From the NCBI GenBank assembly GCA_003988855.1, contig QYAI01000018.1:216623-280622 (forward strand): 64,000 nucleotides of DNA, read 5' to 3'. This DNA comes from Arachnopeziza araneosa. Taxonomy: Eukaryota; Ascomycota; Leotiomycetes; Helotiales; Arachnopezizaceae. Under the pieces are notes generated by a model, which made no database searches, was not told where the DNA came from, and saw only the letters and a program-made list of their open reading frames with translations. Each line of letters opens with the position of its first letter. Position 1 is the stretch's first letter. The position numbers were made by a program, and so were the translations under genes. Below are positions 56,165 through 64,000 of the stretch, piece after piece.

Positions 56165-58071
56165 ATGGGGAAAAGAAGTCGCAGGAATGGTGAGAACCAA
56201 GAGATAACAGCTCATGACACCGAGAATGCGAAGAAACCTCTGCTAGTGGACGAATCCGTGGTTGATCCTGCCCTTGCGCAGTTATTTGCATCGAGTGTAA
56301 GTCCCTGTACCAACAATACCTTTCAACTATGACATTTGCTATAGATGTTAATTAAAAGTTCAGGCTGGGCCAGTAAAGCCACCTTCGAAGTCTCGCTATC
56401 AAGAACCACCTGTATTGAGGAAGCAAGCAGAGGCTGAGCGAGCGGAGAATAGTGAGGTTGAGGATGAAGATGAAGATGAGGATGAAGACGGAGATGAAGA
56501 CCTCAGCAGTGTGGGTGAAGACCTAGACGATGTTGATATGGCGGATTTATCAGATATTGAAGAGCCGGAAGAAGAGTCGACCTTGGATAGGCTGGTCGAT
56601 GAATCAAATCTCAAGTCGGATCGGAAGAGGAAAAGAAAGCTAGAGGAAGAAGATCTGGAGGGAAAGTACCTTCAAAAACTTGCAAGAGAGGAGGAGAAGG
56701 AGGAAGAAGAGCGTCAAGTCGAAAGAAGGCTAAAACGTCAAAAGGTCGTTTCGAAAGCGAAGGTTGACAGATCTGCAGATTCTGATGAGATGGATGAAGA
56801 AGATGAAGCCTCTGAGGTTAGTGAAGGCGATCAAGATATTCGAAGGCACTCGAGAGTTACGCCTACGGATGTTCCTATACACGAATCTTTAGCCCCTGCC
56901 AAAGAAGTCGTCGAGCTTGAGAAAGCTTCCAGAACTGTTTTTCTCGCCAATGTCTGCACCACAGCTATTTCATCGAAGTCTGCTAGGAAAATTCTCTTAA
57001 CCCACATGGGATCTTTTTTGTCAGAACTTCCTGCTTCACCAGCAGGTAAACCTCCACACAAAGTCGAGTCAATACGCTTCAGATCAACTGCATATGCCGG
57101 TACTGCTCTGCCAAAGAGAGCAGCATTCGCCAAGAAAGAGTTGATGGCTGCTACAACGAAAAGCACAAATGCCTATGTAGTATATTCCACTGCATATGCT
57201 GCCAGAGAAGCAGTGAAGAGGCTAAATGGAACGATGGCACTAGACCGACATCTAAGGGTAGATAGTGTAGCACATCCTGCGAAAACGGACCATCGTCGTT
57301 GTGTTTTTGTTGGTAATCTCGGTTTTGTGGATGATGAAAGCATGTTAGATCAAGGTGGTGAAAATGAACGAAAGCGGTCCAAGATACCATCAGATATCGA
57401 GGAAGGGCTCTGGAGACAATTCAGTAAGGCAGGCATCGTTGAAAGTGTGCGTGTTGTGAGAGATGAGAAAACAAGGGTGGGAAAGGGATTTGCTTATGTG
57501 CAATTTTTGGCCGGTCGACCCAGCCATCTCGAGTGTGAAGATTGCTAATACCAAGTAGGATCCAAATTCAGTCGAAGCAGCTCTCCTGTTCAATGAGAAA
57601 AAATATCCACCAATGTTACCTCGAGTTCTCCGAGTTGTGCGGGCAAAAGCAGTTCGGAAAACCGCTTTAGCTTCTGCCGCTTCCCGTGCTGGTTTCAAGA
57701 ACTCCAAACGCGGCCCAAAAGACCGAATCTATAATCCCAAAGTATCGGTTGAAGAATCTTCGCTTAAAGGACGGGCTACCAAGCTTCTTGGGAAAGCAGG
57801 TGCTGCGCAATTAAAGAAGAAAGAGGGCAGCGGAGCCAACGACACGACTAAAGGTAAACGAGGTGCGGCTGATAGCGGCCGTGCGATGGAAGGTGTTGCC
57901 AAGACCCCAGAAAGCTTTGTATTTGAAGGGTACCGAGCAAGTGCGAAATCAGGCAAGCCGAAGGATTTAAAGATTGGTAAGGGAAGTAGCAAGAAGAGCG
58001 GCCGGCCGAAAACGAGGAGTAGTAAGCGAGCTACTGATTGGAAGAAGGGTGGCGGTAAAAACGCGAAATGA
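56165..58071 (+). CDS. NOP12: Nucleolar RNA-binding protein NOP12
   Basis: RRM protein needed for 25S rRNA maturation in the nucleolus. Exons 56165-56296, 56364-57509 and 57559-58071 give 596 residues. Start [14 protein letters not shown], then [11 protein letters not shown] across to [13 protein letters not shown], as in Nop12. An acidic region ([18 protein letters not shown]) and basic stretches follow. RRM1 lies at about 235-345 ([40 protein letters not shown]). RRM2 lies at about 355-455 ([16 protein letters not shown], then RNP1 KGFAYVQF). The C-terminus is Lys/Arg/Gly-rich. The second intron has a clear TGCTAAT branch point and AGTAG acceptor, but no GT that keeps RNP1 and the frame; the best donor is TTG|GCCGGT, a GC site lacking the usual consensus. 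The exact boundary is therefore open. Confidence 0.9.
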
Positions 58072-58569
58072 GGTTGATACTGTCGAGCATAGAATTTCCA
58101 AGTATATTGAAGGTAGATTGTGGTTCGGCTTTCTCTTCGCATGCCAACAGCTCACTCCTGTCGGATCTAGTCGTCAATACGGACAATTGCTCTTCAACCA
58201 TAGTCGGAGTGTACAAAGAATGGCTGTAGCTGAGACTAGTCGATTCATTCGTAGCAATGCTTGATGATTCTAGCCTAAGCTGATCGGAAGGCAAACTTTA
58301 CTGCAATTTCGCACTCCCAAATTTGCCATGACCTCTTGTGAAATGAAATGAAATGTTCTTTTTGATGTACCGAGATTGTGAACAGAGGCCCAAGAGAGGT
58401 AATATCCAAGTCAAGATGCGTACCAGAGAGCTTCAATGCTGAAACGAAACTATAGAAACATTCCTCAACATAGATAGGGATGCCAAGCGATGGTAGCGAT
58501 GTAATTCTACTAACCTATTCATTTTGCTGGTTTTCGATGGCCAGGAACTCAACGAGCTAATTCCAGATA
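58072..58569. other. Intergenic between convergent NOP12 and HPM1
   Basis: About 500 bp of 3' flanks. No other feature. Confidence 0.6.
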
Positions 58570-59693
58570 CTATTCCCGACGTCTACTCAGCTCTACCTCA
58601 ACCACTTCTCTCTTTACCCCATCAGATTCTTCTCGAACCTGTTTGACAGAAGCGCCTTTCGCTTTAAGCCTAATACAGAAGTCCTCCATAGAACCACCGA
58701 CTCCAAAATAGACGGTTTTCGCAGCTACCAAGGCTGATATTTCCTCATCGGGCATTGCTTTCATGAACTCTATGAGAGTATCTGCGAAGGACGCTAATGC
58801 AAAAGGGGAGTATATCGTTTCTGCTCCAATGATTACCAGATGCCGAGTGTCCAAGTTCATGGTGTCCCGAACAAGGTGGACTAAGTCCGGCCCCCAAGCT
58901 CCTGAAAAGAATGAAATCGAGATCTGACTTGAAATCAAGAAGGCTAAAAAATCATTTACGAGGTCTTCGTCAATTTGCAGTTCTCCCTCGGCTTCCCACG
59001 AGGATTTTTGCGTAAGCTGTGCCCAGGAAAGGACAAGATTAGGCAGAGTGACAAGTTGGAGGACCGCAGGATTGTAGTCAGCAAGGCCGAGGCTGAGACC
59101 ATGAGCAGGAATCTCCGAGCTCTGAAAATACCATTGGAACACAGAAAGAGATGGAAGAGCAGTTCCGCAACCCAACTTATTCATATTAGCCAATATCTGT
59201 TCAAGGATCTGAGACTCACCTCTAAAACTTTGCTGCGATCCCGGAGTGTCTTTTCTTTTCTGCTCTTAAGGTCCAGGAGTTTTACAACATCAACAGAACT
59301 CTCCCAGCTCTTAAAACCACCTTCATAAACTCCCGTTCTAACATCATCTTTGGCCAAATTTCCAAGTCCTTCGTCATCCCCTTCCGCCATAAGCTGTACT
59401 CGAACATCCCAGAGTTCTCTTCGTGGGATTAAAATCTTTTCTTTGCTATCTAGAGTAATCTCTAGTGTACTATAAGCAATTTTGGAGGGAAGATTTTTGA
59501 GCAAAGTAACCAGGTCATGGCTCTGAGGCTCCAGCAACTTCTGGCCAGCGATTGGAAAGGCTGAAGATGATGTCCGTCGCAAAGTTCCTGTTTCTGCGGC
59601 ATGTTTATGTTTTGGGATGATGTCTTCTTCGTTGTTAGTTATAGGGATATCCTCTATGTCATCTCCTGAGAAGGAGAAACTAAATCCTGACAT
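58570..59693 (-). CDS. HPM1: Protein-histidine N-methyltransferase HPM1 (METTL18 family)
   Basis: Seven-beta-strand methyltransferase; in yeast Hpm1 methylates a histidine of ribosomal protein Rpl3 and affects 60S assembly and translation fidelity. Two exons, 59220-59693 and 58570-59175 (44-bp intron, GTGAGT to ATAAG), give 359 residues (yeast about 377). The start MSGFSFSFSGDDIED is typical. Next come GVYEGGFKSWESSVDVVKLL (the WE...D segment before the fold) and the SAM-binding motif I, VLELGCGTALPSL, at about 156-168, interrupted by the intron after VLE. An acidic loop ADYN follows near 191, and IGAETIYS near 275-281 matches the family's motif IV region. No transmembrane part. The upstream in-frame ATG at 59720 is disfavoured, because MSGFSF is the family-like start. 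Confidence 0.93.
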
Positions 59694-61422
59694 TTGAATT
59701 TCGGGTGTTGATAGAAACACGTGGAGAAAGTTGTGGAAGGATTTTAGGTTGGCGAACCCGAAGAAAATCTCGCTTGAGCATCAACGAACGGTCAACTTAT
59801 CTACGAGGTACAGAATCGACATCGTCCCGCAAGCAGCTTCAAGATAATCCTTACTCGATGTGACAAGAAATCTCCTACTTTATTGCCGTCATTTTTTAGG
59901 TGCATTATTCGTTCTCAAGCGGCAAATAACTCACCTCAGAGTGATTTAGCATTTGAATAGTAATGCTAACCCACCTGTCCAGGACATAAACTCTTCAAGG
60001 AACTCGTCCAAAGCAGACTACGAGTTCTTTGCTAGCCTTAGTTCAATTTAAGAAGCGCTGGAGTCTATTTCCAGCGGTCCTTCACTTTTCTCGGCATAAA
60101 TTTGGGCAAGACCATTCAAGGTCTCGCATCAGCAATCACCGAATTTGTTCCTGCAGAAAAACCTCTTTATTGGCTCCACGCGCGCAAAACTAAAATTTTG
60201 TTGAAGAGGTGGACACGTAGCCACGTTGGTTCTCCTACAAGATGACTCTTATTCGAGCTTTCTACTAGAGAGACGAGGCGCTCGATCGGAGGCCTTTTCT
60301 CCCACTTTGCAGACTATCCTAGCAATGCAGTATTGAATATCAAACTGGCGCTGTTCTTCACCACAACAAAATTGAACCAAGAAACAGTTGTTCTCTAGTT
60401 CACACTATTCACACACTTTTTGCAATTTCTCACAGTCTTTTTCCAGCACGGCAAACTTTCTAGAGGTTGTCCGTAAAGGGAGTTTCCGCTGCCCTATCGA
60501 CCTTGACAAGTGTCACTACAATCATTCGCTCGATCTACTACACCACTTTCCAGATAAGGCTTGTCGTTTGTAGGCGTTGCATTCTATTGTGTACGATCAG
60601 CTCTATGCTGGATCTTGGTGTCAGCAAAAACGACAAGGATGAGCCAAATTTAGCACCGATGTTCTTCATGGAGAATGATAAGGTCTACATTACTAATTAT
60701 TTGTCTATTTTCTCCTGTAGAGTGAGGGCAGTATAAAATAGTGTATAAAGTGCAGGGGAATTAAATGTGTTAAAGTCTCGATATTACCTTCGATTCTAAT
60801 CAAGGGATGCAATGGAATGGATATGCATGAGTTAATAGTTCTTCGATCTGGATATCGGATGACTCAAGATTTAATGGGGGTTATGGAGAGGTAAGTATCT
60901 CTTGAGTTACTGAAGCAGTGCAGTCTTTATACTTCTTCACTTTTTTCGAATACATTTAGACAAAATCGAACCAAAGTGAATACCTTTAAGTATGTCGCTT
61001 GTACGAGTTAATTTTGATTTCAATACTATCCGTAGTGCACGAGAGAAACGTTTATTCGTTACAGTACTGACTCCTCTTCAATCTTGCCTTCATTTAATCT
61101 AAACTCAAAGCTAGATAAAAATCTTTTCACCAATACTGACGTCACACTCTGAACCTGAACTGGCTTATCGCCAGAAAGAAGCATTTGGTGCAATGAAGTA
61201 GTGGTTGCAGCTATCTTGGAGGATGAAGGTAAGAAAATGAATATTAATACCATGCTGTCAACAGTGTACTACCGGGTTAATTTCGGATTTTCTCTGACCA
61301 TGGATAGGAGAGGGCTTTAGCTCGGCTCGCTTACTCGAAACCAGTCGAACCACAGACACAAAAAATAACTTGAAAAATAAACCACCCAAAAATATAAATC
61401 TGCGTGGAGGAATTTATTGAGT

Positions 61423-61520
61423 TGGACAAGCAGCGAATCGAACGCTGGACCTTTCCCAGGCAAGGTGAGCTTGATACTCATCAGTGCTAAGGGAAAATTA
61501 TACCACTAAACCACTGTAGT
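61423..61520 (-). tRNA. tRNA-like sequence, possibly a tRNA pseudogene
   Basis: On the minus strand the sequence has an A-box match (TGGTTTAGTGG), a T arm with a perfect 5-bp stem and a canonical loop (CAGCG-TTCGATT-CGCTG, including the B box), and an anticodon stem TTCCC/GGGAA with a long insert that would be a roughly 25-bp intron. The 3' acceptor strand would be CTTGTCC with discriminator A, but the 5' side (ACTACAG) pairs at only two of seven positions. The anticodon cannot be fixed: a loop reading TTAGCAC would suggest AGC (Ala). A decayed tRNA or tRNA-derived element is likelier than a working gene. Confidence 0.45.
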
Positions 61521-62242
61521 AAAATCAATTAGTATTTTGGAGTTTCGGATGGAGAGGTGGAGCTTACCATGCCCTGTTCTACTATTGGATGGCTGAAAAT
61601 TGCTTATTTAAAAATATCAATGTAACAAAGCAAAAATGAATTTGAATACGTTGCAGAGCGGTAAGTCTTGGCACTGGTGGCATTTACATTCCAACAAAAC
61701 AACTACGTATATTAATATGAATCTAACTAAGTATAATAGTTGAAAATGCCTTAATAAGCGTACTGTATCTATTATTTTGGAAAATTTCCTTGGGTACAGC
61801 TTGACTTTTTGGTCTTTCGTCATCGGCGTATTTGATTAGTTTTCGACGCCAAGTTGAGTAGCATCATTGGCTGAATTATTTCGTTTCTCTCGACCACCCC
61901 ACTTTGCACCAACCCCAGCACCGAGGAATCTCGTTAAGCTCGCGTACCTCGTTACGAGTTGAGTGACGCTAAATGCAGGTGGTAGTTATGTCTCTCAATT
62001 CTTCTGCTTGATTATTATTCTGTTTTCTATATTGATAATCACTTTCATTAGGTATAGTATTCTCCATTCAAAAATTTTGATTTTGATTAGAAAGCTACCT
62101 ATGAGTTGTCATCAACTCTACTTCTATCGGGGGTTCGTCGGAGATAAGCCTGTTTCACAGTTGGTGACGACTTTGATGATTAAAGAGTGCCGGATGGGGT
62201 TAAAAAGCTTCCTTAACTCCACTATGCATTCGCCTAGATATT

Positions 62243-62250
62243 TATATAAA
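62243..62250 (+). promoter_or_regulatory. TATA box upstream of aldo-keto reductase
   Basis: TATATAAA 88 bp before the ATG at 62338 and followed by a CA-rich leader (CTTCAACTTCAACTTCAAAAA). Suits an inducible gene. Motif only. Confidence 0.55.
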
Positions 62251-62337
62251 GGATCTATCCCCACTGCAATTCTTCTTTGTCACATCCAATAACTTCAACT
62301 TCAACTTCAAAAACACATGATACCTCTCCGTAGAACA

Positions 62338-63358
62338 ATGTCGAAGCTCACTATTGATTCCACCTTGCGAATGAACTCGGGATACGAGATCCCGCTACTT
62401 GGTTATGGTGTATGTTTTCCCTCAAGAAAGCCAAAAGGGCAATATCTAACAATCTAAGGTCTATCAAACGTAACAGAGCATTCCTAACAGGTTCTCGATC
62501 TCTACTAAACAGAATGCAGCCCGGCCAATATTACCGAAGAGGTTGTGGCAAAATCTTTCCAGGCTGGATACAAGCATGTCAGTTTTTGACTCCGAGACGC
62601 ACATCTCGTTTCTAATAGTCTAGGTTGACTCGGCAGCCATATACCGTAATGAAGAGCCATCAGCAGCAGCAATCAAAAAGAGTTCCATCCCTCGCTCTCA
62701 GATTTTCTTCACCTCCAAAGTTCCTCCTCGCAAACTGTCATATGACAGTGCTACTGCCCAGGTCGATGCAACTTTGAAGCTCACCGGTCTAGGCTATATT
62801 GACCTGATGCTGCTCCATGCCCCATATGGAGGAAGCGAGGCTCGAAAAGGTGCTTGGAAAGCTCTCGTCGAGGCACAGGAAGCGGGCAAAATCCGCAGTA
62901 TTGGCGTCTCTAACTACGGCGTGAAGCACTTGGACGAATTGGAAGGCCATATTAAGGAACTCGAGGAAGAACGAGGCGGCAAGGGTAAGGGCGGAAAGAT
63001 TGACGTTGGGCAGTGGGAGATCCATCCTTTTTTGCCTAGACGAGATATCGTGGAATGGTGCGAGAAGAGAGGAGTGGTGGTTGAAGCTTACTGTCCACTT
63101 GTGAGAGGACAGAGGATGAATGATCCGAAGTTGCAGCCACTAGTGAAGAAGCATGGAAAGACTGCCGCTCAAGTTCTTGTTAGATGGAGCTTGCAAAAGG
63201 GCTTTGTCCCTCTACCCAAGAGCGTCACACCTTCACGCATTATCGAAAATGCGGACGTATACGACTTTGAGCTGGATGAAGCTGATATGAAGTCTCTGGA
63301 GCTTGATTTATATGAGCCTTGTTCTTGGGACCCAACAGTGTCCAGCTTAGCAGACTAA
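62338..63358 (+). CDS. Aldo-keto reductase
   Basis: Cytosolic NADPH-dependent reductase of aldehydes or ketones (AKR superfamily). Four exons: 62338-62409, 62459-62469 (an 11-base microexon), 62520-62577 and 62624-63358; 291 residues. The pieces join to read GYEIPLLGYGVYQTPANITEEV, then KHVDSAAAYRNEEPS. All four catalytic residues are present: Asp and Tyr in VDSAAAYRNEE, Lys in FFTSKVPP, His in LMLLHAPYGG. Later AKR blocks: IRSIGVSNYGVKHLDE, VGQWEIHPFLPR, VVEAYCPLVRG and FVPLPKSVTPSRIIEN (NADPH-binding Lys-Ser). The acceptor of exon 3 is TGCAG; the nearer AACAG six bases upstream would break the frame. An in-frame ATG at 62317 would add seven residues. The substrate is unknown. Confidence 0.92.
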
Positions 63359-64000
63359 GGCTCAGCAGCAGAGAGCAGGGCATAGACGTTAGCAGTTTTA
63401 TTTCATAAAGGGTCGTAGAATCAAATTTGTATATTTTCCATCATTAATTTTCTGCTAGTCAACCTTCGATCTTAGGTATTGCTCCTCTGCAAGCCGACAG
63501 TTTGAATTTGGCTGTATTTAGAGCAAAGAAAAACTTTAACATATCCACAGGTCAATATGAATTGCAATTGCAGATTATGTGACCTTTTTGAACTGATTAA
63601 TCTTGAGAAAGGAAGAAATTCGATAGACTTAGCTACAACTCAAATGTCTTATTTGAATGAAAGTATTTAGCAACATCTTATCCAAAGTCTAATTTAGTTC
63701 TTAGTTTAGATGTGAAAACAGCCAGACTCACTTGATATTATCAGATCTTGTTTCATCATAGAACTCTTATTTCAAATCTTAATCGCTATCGAGGAGCACT
63801 TAATTATTCATCTGTCTACTTGTTATATTGATTTGGTTTGATTGATTCTGAATTTGAAGTGCTTGATGTCAATGGAGGCAACCCATACGTTGACACTAAC
63901 GTACTCGTTGTCCACCGTACTCGCACGGTCACCGTACTCGCACGCCCCTCAAGAACTCGATTTTTTACCCCACCCCTTACCTTATTTGCACTCTTATTAT
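63359..64000. other. Intergenic to the window end
   Basis: 3' flank of the aldo-keto reductase, AT-rich. Near the end a 15-bp word (CACCGTACTCGCACG) occurs twice with a 17-bp period (63913 and 63930). No gene seen. Confidence 0.6.

Larger units (their letters stand above)
59694..62337. other. AT-rich gene-free region, 2.6 kb
   Basis: Between divergent HPM1 and the aldo-keto reductase. No frame over 110 codons with features. Contains a tRNA-like sequence and a TATA box close to the reductase. Confidence 0.5.

Noticed and set aside
1..64000. CRISPR arrays, rRNA genes, bacterial operons or a complete biosynthetic gene cluster
   Set aside because: Spliceosomal introns and fungal proteins show eukaryotic nuclear DNA; no polyketide synthase, peptide synthetase or terpene cyclase is present, and no spaced repeats were seen.

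Overview
The window comes from a filamentous ascomycete (Pezizomycotina) nuclear genome. The genes carry short spliceosomal introns of about 45-60 bp with GTATGT/GTAAGT-like donors and CTAAC/CTGAC branch points. The protein set is typically fungal: RIM15, MET18, PTA1, DEP1, NOP12, RPF2, COA3, EMC3. The overall protein flavour suggests Leotiomycetes, but the sequence alone cannot prove that. Many genes had to be rebuilt exon by exon; splice sites were chosen so that phase, branch point and family-conserved protein sequence all agree.

Layout. 1.2-9.7 kb: a lysophospholipid acyltransferase, a small C-terminally anchored protein, and a 1919-residue RIM15 kinase on the minus strand. 9.7-18.1 kb: two gene-poor stretches around one secreted Thr-rich protein. 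18.1-26.4 kb: a compact housekeeping block with MTD1 (one-carbon metabolism), MET18/MMS19 (cytosolic Fe-S targeting), and SPC2 and EMC3, two ER-membrane complex subunits that share a 183-bp divergent promoter. 26.6-34.8 kb: an AT-richer accessory stretch with two BTB paralogues and a polytopic membrane protein, all carrying stops or frameshifts, short dispersed repeats, and one intact 454-residue orphan. 36.2-38.5 kb: RPF2 (60S assembly) and a PXMP4-like peroxisomal membrane protein, divergent. 39.8-48.5 kb: a Ser/Thr-rich hypothetical, a 30-bp tandem repeat, a five-exon 948-residue conserved-looking protein of unknown function, and a SHE3-like coiled-coil protein. 49.9-59.7 kb: a dense housekeeping block with PTA1/symplekin (mRNA 3' processing), COA3 (cytochrome oxidase assembly), DEP1 (Rpd3L deacetylase), NOP12 (pre-rRNA processing) and HPM1 (ribosomal-protein histidine methyltransferase). 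59.7-64 kb: an AT-rich gap with a tRNA-like sequence, then an aldo-keto reductase.

Common themes. RPF2, NOP12 and HPM1 all act on the 60S ribosomal subunit. RIM15 and DEP1 connect nutrient signalling to chromatin and transcription. Several gene pairs are head-to-head over less than 410 bp (SPC2/EMC3, RPF2/PXMP4-like, PTA1/COA3, DEP1/NOP12). I found no CRISPR array, rRNA, intact transposon or complete biosynthetic cluster. The most unusual parts are the decaying island at 26.6-34.8 kb, the non-canonical (GC or unresolved) donor sites, the Asp-to-Glu change in the RIM15 receiver domain and the 30-bp tandem array.
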